Source of the DNA: an uncultured Chlorobiaceae bacterium
GTDB taxonomy: Bacteria > Bacteroidota > Chlorobiia > Chlorobiales > Chlorobiaceae
Reading direction: 5' to 3'
Assembly (NCBI GenBank): GCA_903843305.1
Contig: CAIMPI010000015.1
Span: 1-64,000, forward strand
Length of the DNA: 64,000 nucleotides
The translations under genes were made by a program, and so were the position numbers. Positions 45,611 through 54,784 of the stretch are shown piece by piece. The notes under the pieces are model-generated. The model was not told the origin of the DNA. It did not search any database and saw only the letters and a list, made by a program, of their open reading frames with translations. Within the stretch, counting starts at the first letter, position 1. Every line of letters begins with the position of its first letter.

Positions 45611-48600
45611 ATGCTGTCACCTCGTGACCTGCTCAAAGGATTGCTGGAATACATCGAAGAGCAAGCCAAAGACATTGACCCGAAAGGCTACCGCATTTCT
45701 GCTGCGAAGGGGTTTGTTCGCCGCAATACTGATTTGGCTGGACTCCCTGGTCTGGAATTCGATCTTCGACCAGAGGGTGACCACATCTGGCTACATCTGG
45801 CGCGCCTCGAAGCCCATCGCCCGCCAAATGTTTCTGAGCAGTTCAAGGGGCTGTTCATTATCAGCAATGACCCGTTTGGTGAGCCTCCCGCACTGGATGA
45901 AGGCCATCTGATCACGTGGATTGCCCAGTATGAATCAACGCCTGATCCTCAATTGGCTAAAACTCATGACGCAAAGCCAGGAGAAGAAAAGTTGAGGCAG
46001 AAAGCTGACGCTGCTCTCCAGGAATACTTGCCTCAATGGAACGCTTGGGCTGAGGGTGAGCGTCCGCGTCGCAAGAGCATCTCCCTCTATGGTGATCTGT
46101 TCGCATTGAGACACCAGATTGAAGCCGAAGAGACAGCCAAACCTCAGGAGCTTGTATGGGGCGTAGGCGTTGCCTCCTGGCAGATACCGTTTGAGGAAAG
46201 CATCGTCAGTTTTGAATATCCATTACTCACTCAAGCCGTCGAAATTTCTATAGACGAAAAAAGCATGGCGCTGGATGTCCGTCCCAGATCTACCGATACG
46301 CGAGTGGAAATGGATGCGTTCGCTGCATGCTCACTGCCCGGAGCGACTGATGTTGAGCGTGCTATCAAGGAGCATCTCGCAAAGCATCACGAGAATCCTG
46401 TTACCCCGTTTGATGCTTCGAGCTATTCCGATATACTCAAACTTGCTGCATCAAACATGGATAGCAACGGTAGCTATCGAGAAATCCTTTCAAGGGGCGA
46501 CCTTGTTCCTGCCCCCGATGCCGACTTGATCGTTACAGATGCCTGGGTATTACTTTCACGACCGCGCACCACTCACTATCTGACGGATGACTTAAAACGC
46601 CTGAAGGAGAAACTTGCGAACGGATGCGATATTCCATCTGGCCCGCTCGCCATTGTTACTCCGCCTTCAGATACACCAGTTGAATTCGAGGCTATTCGTT
46701 TCCGTGGGCTATCAAGTCGCGGATCAACTCATGGTAAAGCCGAGGAGCTTTATTTTCCCCTGCCCTACAATGAAGAGCAGGTTACCATCATTCAACGACT
46801 TGAAAAAGCTGCGGGTGTCGCTGTGCAAGGGCCGCCAGGTACGGGCAAGACACACACCATTGCCAATGTTATTTGCCACTATCTGGCGACTGGCAGACGG
46901 GTTCTTGTTACCTCACGTGGAGAGCCTGCGCTTCAGGTACTCCAATCCAAAATACCAGAGGAGGTCCGCGCCCTGACTGTGGCGCTTATGGCCAGCGACC
47001 GTGAAGGTGTCCGCCAGTTTCAAGCATCAATCGAGACGATTCAGCATCAGGTATCCCAGCTCAATCCGGAACAGACACGGCTTGACATCGCGACACTGGA
47101 GAACGCCATTGATCGCGCCCACCACGAACTTTCCTCCATTGACGCACGCATTGATGAGATTGCAATTGCACAGCTTTCAGAGATAGAGGTTGATGGCGTA
47201 CCAATGCGTGCACAGAAACTTGCTGAGTTGGTTACTGCCGGATTGGAACAGCACGGCTGGTTTGATGATGAGATGACGCTCTCTCCGGAAAATGCGCCCC
47301 CTCTCACTGAAGAAGAGGCTGGCAAACTCCGTGAAGCACGGCGAAAGGTCGGACAGGATTTGGTTTATGTGCAGGCAAACTACCCCTCTGCTGATTCACT
47401 TCCTGCAACGGCTGCAATCGCCGAGCTGCATGAAACGCTCTCCAGTATAAGGAGAATTGAGGCTGAGGTTGAACGTGGTGACCTTCTTGATTTGAAGGCT
47501 ACAACTGCCGAGGTTCTCATCGCAGCGAGGGATCTTCTTGAGTTAGTTGAAGAAGCCAAAACTTTGGCCGAGGAGTTGGAGTCCGGCGAGAGCGACTGGC
47601 CCCTTGATTTGCGAATCAAATGCAGACAGCCATCTTTTACTTCTGAACGGCAAGCGCTTGAGTCTTTATTTTCAGACATTAACGCACTCATTGGAGCGCG
47701 CGCTGAATTCCTCAAGCGACCCGTGGAGTTCCCTGATGCAGGTTTGCACACAGTCAAAACCCGGGAAGCTGTCGCCCGCGCCGTCGAGACTGGCAAGCCG
47801 TTTGGCTTTATTACACTTGGTTCAAGCGAGGCGAAAGAGCATATCGCTTTGATTAAAGTCTCAGGACTCTCGCCTGCGTCACCAGACGACTGGGCTCATG
47901 TGCAGCGGCATATTGAACTGGATGAAAAAGTACTCTCTTTTGTGAGCCGGTGGAATCAATTTGCAGACGAACTTTCCATACCCCGCCTAGAAGGTGGCAT
48001 CTCTGCTTTACGCCGAATCGAGATGGTTGCCATCTTTGCGAAAAAGGCTCATCGACTGGCTACAGAATTCGATGCCACATTACCAAAAAAGGCCGAGGCA
48101 GTCTTCTTTTCAGCTCCTGCCAAAGCGTTGATGGGCAGTTCCGCCGAACTTCTTGAGGTCAAGAACCAGTTACTACGCCACCTTACCAAGGCAGAGCTAT
48201 CGAAAGCAGCAACCCAACTCAGCACTTTTCAGGAAAAACTTGCTGGCAAGAGCGGACCTGTATCTACTGCGCTCAAACAGTTCATCGAAAATCAACTTGG
48301 AAATCCGGATATTCCCTCTGAACGCGTCGCTGCGCAATATGCGGAGTTGACAGCCGAATTGAGGCGCATTGCCTCCCTGACGGTGGATCTCGCACAAATC
48401 AAGGATTCCGCTGCCCGTATTGAACAGGCTGGCGCTCCGAAACTGGCCTCGCGTGTTCGTTCTCAGCCAATTGAAATGTCTGGCGAAGATGCCGTTTTTC
48501 CTGTGACCTGGCGGCAAGCGTGGAACTGGGCTCGTATTCGAACTCATCTCGACAATATTGAAGCCAGAAATGAATTGGTTGGACTTTCGGCCAGACGCAG

Positions 48601-50182
48601 AGACCTTGAGGGTGGCCTCTCTCGTCTCTACAAGGATTTGGTTTCCAGGTCGGCATGGTTGGCAACCAAACGGAATGCCACGCCCAGGGTTCTCCAAGCC
48701 CTTGCTGGCTATGCAACCGCTATCCGCCGTATCGGTCAGGGAACAGGCCCAAACGCAACACGGTATCGCAGAGATGCACGAGAAGCTATGTTGGATGCTG
48801 CCGGTGCCGTCCCCTGCTGGATCATGAGCCATGCCCGTATATCGGAGGCCATGCCGCCAGACATCGGGGCTTTCGACCTTGTCATTGTCGATGAAGCGAG
48901 CCAGTCTGATCTCTGGGCGCTGCCCGCCATTCTGCGTGGCAAGAAGATTTTGGTCGTAGGTGACGATAAACAGGTCTCCCCTGATGGAAGTTTTATCTCG
49001 GGTCAAAAAATTCAGGCACTCAAGATTCGCTTTCTTTCCGGGCAGCCCTATGGAAGAGAGATGACACCAGAAAAGTCTCTCTATGATCTGGCAGCCTGCG
49101 TCTTCGCTGCTGAACAAGTCATGCTACGCGAGCATTTCCGTTGTGTCCCGCCCATCATTGCCTACGCCAATCGTCTGTTTTACAAAGGGGGGATTCAGCC
49201 GTTACGTATTCCAAAGGCCTCAGAGCGAATTGAGCCGCCGCTTGTCGATATTTACGTCACCGATGGCTTCCGTGACAAGCACGATCATAACGATTACGAA
49301 GCTCAAGCCATCGCCGAGGAGATTTCGGCCATTCTGAATAATGAGGCTTTTACAAGTCGCACGATTGGTGTCGTTTCACTGCTGGGCTTGGATCAAGCTA
49401 AACACATTGATTCCATCGTACGCCAACGGTGCGATGCCGCCGAACTCCTTCACCGCAAGTTTGCATGCGGGGAGGCCCGCACTTTTCAAGGCAGTGAACG
49501 GGACATCATGTTCCTGTCGATGGTTGCTGACAGCAAAAATTGTCACGCACTTTCTGGCCTGAAATTCGATCAGCGGTTCAATGTAGCAGCCAGCCGGGCA
49601 CGAGATCGAATGTATCTGGTTCGCTCCGTGAAAACAGCCGATTTGTCGGATAAAGATTTACGGCTTACCTTGCTCAACCACTTCAACCAGCCGATAGTGA
49701 CTGAAAAAGAGGAAGCAAGCGTGCTGATTGATCAATGCGAGTCAGGGTTTGAGCGGGAAGTGTTTTCCATCCTTGCATCTCGTGGGTATCGCGTTATGCC
49801 ACAAGTGAAAACAGGTGCTTACCGCATCGACATGGTCGTTGAGGGCGCAGGGGATAATCGCCTTGCAATTGAGCTGGATGGCGACGAATACCACGGCCCG
49901 GACCGATGGCCACATGACATGAATCGTCAGCGTGTTCTGGAACGAGCTGGCTGGGTTTTCTGGCGCTGCTTCGCTTCCACGTGGTCACTTCGCAAAGATG
50001 ATGTTCTGCAAGAACTACTGGAGCGTCTTACTGCTCTTGGAATTGAACCGATGGGAGCCATAGAACATGCGCCAAACCTTGTAGAAAAAAGGATATGGAA
50101 ATTCATGCCCATAGAAGATAATGGACAGGTCGTTGATGAAATGCAAGCTGTTTTGGAACTTGCAATATCAAGTGCAAAATAG
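45611..50182 (+). CDS. Large SF1 helicase with C-terminal PD-(D/E)XK-type nuclease
   Basis: A 1523-residue protein. The Walker A is GPPGTGKT (residues 407-414), Walker B is VIVDEAS (about 1092-1097), and helicase motifs include VVGDDKQVSP, TFQGSERDIMFLS and RFNVAASRARDRMYL. The ATPase is split by ~550 mostly helical residues. The C-terminal ~130 residues resemble a Vsr/PDDEXK endonuclease (YRIDMVVE, then AIELDGDEYHG and RQRVLERAGWVFWR). The first ~380 residues are of unknown fold. Similar helicase-nuclease fusions are known in anti-phage systems. The start is 33 nt after the attC. A dedicated partner is not obvious. Confidence 0.85.
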   Translation: MLSPRDLLKGLLEYIEEQAKDIDPKGYRISAAKGFVRRNTDLAGLPGLEFDLRPEGDHIWLHLARLEAHRPPNVSEQFKGLFIISNDPFGEPPALDEGHLITWIAQYESTPDPQLAKTHDAKPGEEKLRQKADAALQEYLPQWNAWAEGERPRRKSISLYGDLFALRHQIEAEETAKPQELVWGVGVASWQIPFEESIVSFEYPLLTQAVEISIDEKSMALDVRPRSTDTRVEMDAFAACSLPGATDVERAIKEHLAKHHENPVTPFDASSYSDILKLAASNMDSNGSYREILSRGDLVPAPDADLIVTDAWVLLSRPRTTHYLTDDLKRLKEKLANGCDIPSGPLAIVTPPSDTPVEFEAIRFRGLSSRGSTHGKAEELYFPLPYNEEQVTIIQRLEKAAGVAVQGPPGTGKTHTIANVICHYLATGRRVLVTSRGEPALQVLQSKIPEEVRALTVALMASDREGVRQFQASIETIQHQVSQLNPEQTRLDIATLENAIDRAHHELSSIDARIDEIAIAQLSEIEVDGVPMRAQKLAELVTAGLEQHGWFDDEMTLSPENAPPLTEEEAGKLREARRKVGQDLVYVQANYPSADSLPATAAIAELHETLSSIRRIEAEVERGDLLDLKATTAEVLIAARDLLELVEEAKTLAEELESGESDWPLDLRIKCRQPSFTSERQALESLFSDINALIGARAEFLKRPVEFPDAGLHTVKTREAVARAVETGKPFGFITLGSSEAKEHIALIKVSGLSPASPDDWAHVQRHIELDEKVLSFVSRWNQFADELSIPRLEGGISALRRIEMVAIFAKKAHRLATEFDATLPKKAEAVFFSAPAKALMGSSAELLEVKNQLLRHLTKAELSKAATQLSTFQEKLAGKSGPVSTALKQFIENQLGNPDIPSERVAAQYAELTAELRRIASLTVDLAQIKDSAARIEQAGAPKLASRVRSQPIEMSGEDAVFPVTWRQAWNWARIRTHLDNIEARNELVGLSARRRDLEGGLSRLYKDLVSRSAWLATKRNATPRVLQALAGYATAIRRIGQGTGPNATRYRRDAREAMLDAAGAVPCWIMSHARISEAMPPDIGAFDLVIVDEASQSDLWALPAILRGKKILVVGDDKQVSPDGSFISGQKIQALKIRFLSGQPYGREMTPEKSLYDLAACVFAAEQVMLREHFRCVPPIIAYANRLFYKGGIQPLRIPKASERIEPPLVDIYVTDGFRDKHDHNDYEAQAIAEEISAILNNEAFTSRTIGVVSLLGLDQAKHIDSIVRQRCDAAELLHRKFACGEARTFQGSERDIMFLSMVADSKNCHALSGLKFDQRFNVAASRARDRMYLVRSVKTADLSDKDLRLTLLNHFNQPIVTEKEEASVLIDQCESGFEREVFSILASRGYRVMPQVKTGAYRIDMVVEGAGDNRLAIELDGDEYHGPDRWPHDMNRQRVLERAGWVFWRCFASTWSLRKDDVLQELLERLTALGIEPMGAIEHAPNLVEKRIWKFMPIEDNGQVVDEMQAVLELAISSAK

Positions 50183-50275
50183 TTTTCAAGAACGTTCTGT
50201 CAGGGCGTTCGAGAGGGATGATTCGCGTTTTTGATGGCTCATTGAAAAACCAACTCAGCTTTCAAAAACTCTTGC

Positions 50276-50304
50276 TTGGTATTACATAAAACATTGCATA
50301 TAAT
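50276..50304 (+). promoter_or_regulatory. Strong sigma-70-type promoter of the PIN toxin-antitoxin pair
   Basis: TTGGTA, a 17-nt spacer and TATAAT. The expected start (about 50311) coincides with the ATG of the toxin, so the transcript may be leaderless. The gap from 50183 to 50275 holds no gene. Confidence 0.7.
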
Positions 50305-50310
50305 ACCACC

Positions 50311-50742
50311 ATGAGAGTTCCCGATATTGTACTCGACACAAATGTTATCATAGCAGCCCTACGTTCAAAGAGAGGGGCATCGTACAAGTTATTGTCATTA
50401 GTTGGAACGCATCAGTTTGAAATCCATGACTCAGTAGCACTAATCCTTGAGTATGAAGATGTCATTCAACGTCACCGGGAGGGACTTGGATTATCAAACG
50501 AGGAGGTATCAATGTTTATTGATACGCTCTGTTCAATGGCACACCATCACAAGATATATTTTATATGGCGACCATTTTTGACTGACCCAAATGATGAACT
50601 TGTGCTCGAATTAGCGGTTTCTGCACAATGTGAATATATCGTTACACACAACATAAAAGATTTCAGAGGTACTGAAAAATTTAGTATTCGAGCAATAACC
50701 CCGAAAGAGTTTTTGCAAATTATTCGTGAGGTAAAAGAATGA
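50311..50742 (+). CDS. PIN-domain toxin (VapC-like)
   Basis: A 143-residue PIN nuclease of the PIN_3/COG1569 type. Acidic residues in the expected places are D9 (VLDTNVII), E49 (LEYEDV), D95 (PNDELVLELA) and D117 (IKDFRG). It probably cleaves tRNA or rRNA. The order is toxin first, antitoxin second. Its stop overlaps the antitoxin ATG by 4 nt. It lies in the island between proA and lolD. Confidence 0.88.
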   Translation: MRVPDIVLDTNVIIAALRSKRGASYKLLSLVGTHQFEIHDSVALILEYEDVIQRHREGLGLSNEEVSMFIDTLCSMAHHHKIYFIWRPFLTDPNDELVLELAVSAQCEYIVTHNIKDFRGTEKFSIRAITPKEFLQIIREVKE

Positions 50743-50975
50743 GCGCATTAAGTTTACGTTTACCCAAATCATTACACGAGCAACTTCGAGAAGTAGCACA
50801 AGAAGAGGGTATTTCGGTCAATCAGTTTGTTATGCTTGCTGTCGCTGAAAAAGTTGCTTCTCTTTCAGCAATTGAATATTTAGAAAAACGGGCACAACGC
50901 GGTAGTCGTGAAAAATTTATTGAAATTTTAAGCAAAGTTCCTGATGTAGAACCAGAAGAGTTTGACAAGTTGTAA
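50739..50975 (+). CDS. Antitoxin, ribbon-helix-helix type
   Basis: A 78-residue protein. ALSLRLPKSLHEQLREVAQE is the beta strand and first helix of an Arc/HicB-C-like ribbon-helix-helix, followed by GISVNQFVMLAVAEK. The C-terminal ~30 residues are acidic and would bind the PIN toxin. It is coupled to the toxin by the ATGA overlap and may autoregulate the promoter at 50276-50304. Confidence 0.85.
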   Translation: MSALSLRLPKSLHEQLREVAQEEGISVNQFVMLAVAEKVASLSAIEYLEKRAQRGSREKFIEILSKVPDVEPEEFDKL

Positions 50976-51050
50976 CGTCATCAAACAAAGCGTGCATTGA
51001 ACCGGCGGGATTCTTCAGCAGTTTTAAAATTTTTTCTGGCTTTGAGGAAT

Positions 51051-51413
51051 ATGTCCTATAGCAATTTAAGCAAATACCCATTTGAAATTCATCCTCTTTC
51101 AAAAGAAGATGGTGGTGGTTATATGATTTCATTTACTGACGTTTCTGAATGTATTTCAGATGGAGAAACCATAGCGGCAGCAATTGAAAATGGCATGGAT
51201 GCCTTACAAGAAACAATAGCTGCCCTGGAAAGCTTGAACATGCCTGTTCCAGAACCAGGTAGTGGCGGCACGTATAGTGGCAAGTTTATTCAAAGGGTTC
51301 CTAAAAGCATTCACTCCCGTTTGGTTATGAGAGCCAAACAAGAGGGTGTCAGCATGAACTCTCTTGTAAGATCCATGTTGGCCGAGAGCTTGGGCAAACG
51401 CGAAACAGTGTAA
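51051..51413 (+). CDS. hicB: HicB-family antitoxin without a visible HicA
   Basis: A 120-residue protein starting at ATG 51051 after GAGG. The N-terminal HicB fold (YPFEIHPLSKEDGGGYMISF, then ECISDGETIAAAIENGMDAL) is followed by a C-terminal ribbon-helix-helix (VPKSIHSRLVMRAKQEGVSM). HicA toxins usually precede hicB; the 75 bp upstream hold no HicA on this strand. It may be a lone antitoxin left over, or act in another way. It is the last gene before lolD. Confidence 0.82.
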   Translation: MSYSNLSKYPFEIHPLSKEDGGGYMISFTDVSECISDGETIAAAIENGMDALQETIAALESLNMPVPEPGSGGTYSGKFIQRVPKSIHSRLVMRAKQEGVSMNSLVRSMLAESLGKRETV

Positions 51414-51466
51414 CCAAAATTTGACAACGTATAAGGGAACAGCGGCAAAACCAGACCAGCGTAATA

Positions 51467-52159
51467 ATGCTCACAGCAAAAAATATCAGCAAGTCATACA
51501 CCATACCGGGGAAGCGCACCATACAGATCCTTCGCGGGGTCGATCTGACTGTCGGCGAAGGTGAGATGGTGACCATCATCGGCGCATCGGGAAGCGGTAA
51601 AACAACCTTGCTGAACCTACTCGGCACCCTCGACACCCCCGACAGCGGCGAGATACTCTTTGACAAGGAGCTATTGTTCAGGGATACAAAGTACACCCTC
51701 TCCCAAAAGGCTCTGGCCAAGTTCAGAAACCAGAAAATCGGCTTTGTCTTCCAGTTCCACCACCTCCTCTCCGACTTTACCGCTCTCGAAAATGTGGCGA
51801 TGCCCGAATTTATCGCCACCAGCAAACTTCCACCAGCAAAGAAACGGGCAGGAGAGCTGCTTCAAAGCCTCGGCCTCTCGGAGCGCCTCGACCATTTACC
51901 ATCGGAGCTCTCCGGAGGCGAACAGCAACGGGTCGCCATAGCCCGCGCCCTGATGAACAACCCTAAGCTGGTGCTTGCTGACGAGCCAAGCGGCAACCTC
52001 GACAACCAGAACAGCCACATCCTCTACGAGCTGATGGCCAAGCTGAGCAAAGAGCGGCGCACCTCCTTCATTATCGTTACCCATAACGAAGAGTATGCGG
52101 CGCTTGCTGATCGATGCCTGCGTATGACGGATGGTGTGCTGCGAAAATGTGAGGGATAA
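51467..52159 (+). CDS. lolD: LolD-like lipoprotein-release ABC transporter ATPase
   Basis: A 230-residue ABC ATPase of the MacB/LolD group. Walker A is GASGSGKTT, the signature is [16 protein letters not shown] and Walker B is [12 protein letters not shown], with H at ITHNEE-like VTHNEE. LolCE membrane subunits are not adjacent, so the gene is separate from its partners, as often in green sulfur bacteria. The role in lipoprotein sorting is inferred from the family. Confidence 0.85.
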   Translation: MLTAKNISKSYTIPGKRTIQILRGVDLTVGEGEMVTIIGASGSGKTTLLNLLGTLDTPDSGEILFDKELLFRDTKYTLSQKALAKFRNQKIGFVFQFHHLLSDFTALENVAMPEFIATSKLPPAKKRAGELLQSLGLSERLDHLPSELSGGEQQRVAIARALMNNPKLVLADEPSGNLDNQNSHILYELMAKLSKERRTSFIIVTHNEEYAALADRCLRMTDGVLRKCEG

Positions 52160-52224
52160 AGGTTATGTTCACATTTGTAACAACCTTCGTTTTCTCAAAT
52201 AAAACTCATTCAAGGAGATATCTG

Positions 52225-52434
52225 ATGAACACCCAAGATGAAGATTCGACAATCTACAAAGTCGTTATCAATCACGAAGAGCAGTACTCCATCTGGCCAG
52301 CTCAACGTGAACTGCCACTTGGCTGGAGTGATGCAGGAAAAAGCGGCCCGAAAGAAGAATGCCTCGCTTACATCAAGGAAGTCTGGACAGATATGCGTCC
52401 GCTCTCGTTACGAAAAAAGATGGAGCAAAAGTAA
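52225..52434 (+). CDS. MbtH-like protein (NRPS accessory)
   Basis: A 69-residue protein from ATG 52225, preceded by AAGGAGA. It carries the MbtH signature: [17 protein letters not shown], the [13 protein letters not shown] segment, and [11 protein letters not shown], with all family Trp residues. MbtH proteins bind and activate adenylation domains of non-ribosomal peptide synthetases. No synthetase lies in the window, so its partner must be elsewhere or lost. An alpha/beta hydrolase follows 110 nt downstream. Confidence 0.92.
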   Translation: MNTQDEDSTIYKVVINHEEQYSIWPAQRELPLGWSDAGKSGPKEECLAYIKEVWTDMRPLSLRKKMEQK

Positions 52435-52544
52435 TTCTCTTGAAGTTATCCTTCTCTCAGCATTGCGTGGCACCAGTCAATAACTGAATGGACTATCGTT
52501 GCATTACAATTACCAGAACAAAAAGTGTATAACCTGCTCCAGAA

Positions 52545-53453
52545 ATGATTGGACAAGAACAACAGAGTGCACCACAAACTGAGATACATAACAAGCAGCT
52601 CTCTGCTGAGAGTCGCTTCATTGAGGTGAATGGATTCAATGTTCATTACCGGATGGCCGGTAGCGGAGAGCCACTTGTTGTGCTGCTGCACGGCAGTTTT
52701 CTGAGTATCCGTTCATGGCGAAATGTGTTTGAGAGACTGGCAGAAACCACAACGGTCATTGCTTTCGATCGGCCTGCATTTGGCCTGACCTCACGCCCCC
52801 TGCCCTCAAAGGTAACCGGCGTTAGTTACACTCCTGAAGCCCAGAGTGACCTGGTTATCGCACTGATAAAAAAACTCGGGTTCAAGAAAGCTGTGCTGGT
52901 TGGCAATTCAACTGGTGGCACTCTGGCGCTTCTGACCGCGCTGCGCTATCCCCAGCATGTTGAAGGTCTGGTGCTTGCCGGGGCGATGATTTACAGCGGT
53001 TATGCCACCAGCGAGGTGCCGGCACTCATGAAACCGGCCATGAAAGCATTGACACCTCTTTTTTCCCGTATGATGAAGTTCATCATTACCAGACTCTATG
53101 ACCGCAATATTCGTGGCTTCTGGCACAACAAGGAGCGCCTTGGCGACGATGTTCTGGCAGCCTTTCGCAGTGACCTGATGATTGGTGACTGGTCGAGAAC
53201 ATTCTGGGAGCTTTTTCTTGAGACACACAATCTCAGACTGGATGAACGACTGAAAACCATGTCGCGGCAGTCTCTCGTCATTACTGGCGAATACGATCTT
53301 ACGGTTAAATCAGAAGAGAGCATCCGGCTGGCCAGTGAACTTCCCAACGCTGAGCTGGTGGTTGTTCCCGATTGCGGGCATCTTCCGCAAGAAGAACAAC
53401 CAGAAGCCTTTATTGTCGCTGTAAGGAATTTTCTGAAAAGAGTCGTTGAGTAG
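52545..53453 (+). CDS. Alpha/beta hydrolase
   Basis: A 302-residue hydrolase. LLHGSFLSIRSWRNVFERLA holds the oxyanion region, VGNSTGGTLALL has the nucleophile Ser, GEYDLTVK the acid and DCGHLPQEEQP the His. It has a cap region of about 65 residues. No substrate is clear. It follows the MbtH-like gene in the same direction; if an MbtH-linked pathway exists, it could be a thioesterase, which is speculation. Confidence 0.85.
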   Translation: MIGQEQQSAPQTEIHNKQLSAESRFIEVNGFNVHYRMAGSGEPLVVLLHGSFLSIRSWRNVFERLAETTTVIAFDRPAFGLTSRPLPSKVTGVSYTPEAQSDLVIALIKKLGFKKAVLVGNSTGGTLALLTALRYPQHVEGLVLAGAMIYSGYATSEVPALMKPAMKALTPLFSRMMKFIITRLYDRNIRGFWHNKERLGDDVLAAFRSDLMIGDWSRTFWELFLETHNLRLDERLKTMSRQSLVITGEYDLTVKSEESIRLASELPNAELVVVPDCGHLPQEEQPEAFIVAVRNFLKRVVE

Positions 53454-53469
53454 AAAGTATTTTGGCGCT

Positions 53470-54543
53470 TCAGGCCAGAAGATGGAGGCGTGAAAAGACA
53501 TAATCAAGCGAGTCCTCGTTCAGAACCAGCCGGGAAAAGCCCGTCAAGCCCAGTTCCATTGGCCTGTTATCCCTGTCACTGGTGAACTTGCGGCTCTGTT
53601 TGCCGTTGTACCAGTAAACAAGCCTGATTTTATTCCCCTCAATTTCAAGAGCCGTAATACCGCGTTTTCCAATGGAACAGCCCGAGTTAAAGATACTTGG
53701 AATAGTGATATTGTTGTAACGACCGCTACGGAGACCGATTTTCTTTCCCCGCTTGTAACATGCGTCAAGTTCAGTTTTCAACAATATTATCTTCTGCTTG
53801 ATAACGGTACGCTTTTCATCATCTGCAGACGGATAAGCCCGGCACAACTCCTCAATTCTGTAGTTCAGAAAATCCACCTTTGAGAGTGATTCAAACAGAG
53901 GACGATGGGTATGACCTATGATAGAGACAATTTTTGCCTGGTTTGAAAACTCATAAATCGATTTTTCTATGGCGAATCTTCTGGAACTGTTATAGGATTT
54001 GGAAAAATTCCTTATCCCAACAGGCTTTGCAATGTAACGAATAAAAAAAATTACGGCACGGCTGACCATTGGGTAGGTTTCCCACAAAAGCTCCGATGCC
54101 TGATGGCCATGAAAAAGCAGCATGGTTTCATTGCCATAATGAAATTTCAGCGAATTGACCATGGAAGACGCAAGCTGATAATCTTTCTCATCAAGCAAGC
54201 CTGCATCATGGTTGCCATAAGTTTTCCAGAAAAAGCCGTTCTCTTTAAATTTGAGAAACAGGTTGTATAAGTCGCCCCACTCCGATACAATGCTGTCAAG
54301 AGAAAACTTGAAGAGTTCTTCAACATCGCCATTGAGTACAAGACTGTATTTTTCAGGCAGATAATAACTTTCGAGCATGGTTCTGACCATTTCAACATTC
54401 CGCCTGAACTCGTCGCGCCTGCCACCATTTCCCATATGAAGATCACTCAGAATCAGAACCTTTGACGATGAGTCAAGAGTAACCGGCCTTGCTGTTTCAA
54501 GCAGGCGTTCAAGATAGGGATGTTTTGTTGTACGAAACCTCAT
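53470..54543 (-). CDS. Calcineurin-like metallophosphoesterase
   Basis: A 357-residue enzyme. The metal-binding motifs are SDLHMGNGG, LNGDVEELF (GDxxE), YGNHDAGLL, FHGHQASEL and IGHTHRP. It hydrolyses a phosphate ester or nucleotide, unknown in this subgroup. It converges with the upstream hydrolase and diverges from trmH. A hairpin of 10-bp arms lies in the divergent gap. Confidence 0.85.
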   Translation of the reverse strand: MRFRTTKHPYLERLLETARPVTLDSSSKVLILSDLHMGNGGRRDEFRRNVEMVRTMLESYYLPEKYSLVLNGDVEELFKFSLDSIVSEWGDLYNLFLKFKENGFFWKTYGNHDAGLLDEKDYQLASSMVNSLKFHYGNETMLLFHGHQASELLWETYPMVSRAVIFFIRYIAKPVGIRNFSKSYNSSRRFAIEKSIYEFSNQAKIVSIIGHTHRPLFESLSKVDFLNYRIEELCRAYPSADDEKRTVIKQKIILLKTELDACYKRGKKIGLRSGRYNNITIPSIFNSGCSIGKRGITALEIEGNKIRLVYWYNGKQSRKFTSDRDNRPMELGLTGFSRLVLNEDSLDYVFSRLHLLA

Positions 54544-54597
54544 AATGTAACCATGCGTATCAATCTCTACCCCGATTATTTCCGTTCACGAGCGTTT

Positions 54598-54635
54598 ACT
54601 TTTTTTATTGATATAATGATATACTTAAAAAAAGT
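54598..54635. repeat. AT-rich inverted repeat in a divergent gap
   Basis: ACTTTTTTTA (54598-54607) and TAAAAAAAGT (54626-54635) are perfect arms around an 18-nt loop that contains TATAAT and TATACT. It may be a promoter or operator for the diverging phosphoesterase and trmH genes. A second weak stem (CAAGG with AGGC, then GCCT with CCTTG) lies at about 54661-54691. Confidence 0.4.
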
Positions 54636-54784
54636 AAGCTCCGCAAGGTCGAGATTATTACAAGGTTAAGAGGCCCGTAACCGCCTCCTTGTCTGATTGT
54701 AATTGAGAAAAACAGGAAAAAAAGCTTTCTTGTTTCCAATACAATTTTTGCAGAGTCCTACTTCGTCAACATTTTTCGACTATT

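Noticed and set aside
48197-49117. Long open frame antisense to the helicase gene
   Set aside because: Cys/Arg-rich composition and full overlap with conserved helicase motifs show it is a shadow frame.
50183-50260. GAACG...CGTTC inverted repeat after the helicase gene, considered as a second attC
   Set aside because: There is no GTTRRRY or RYYYAAC box pair and no long stem.
50976-51050. Possible HicA remnant on the minus strand upstream of hicB
   Set aside because: The frame KPEKILKLLKNPAG loosely resembles a HicA N-terminus, but it is in the wrong orientation and lacks the GSH core.
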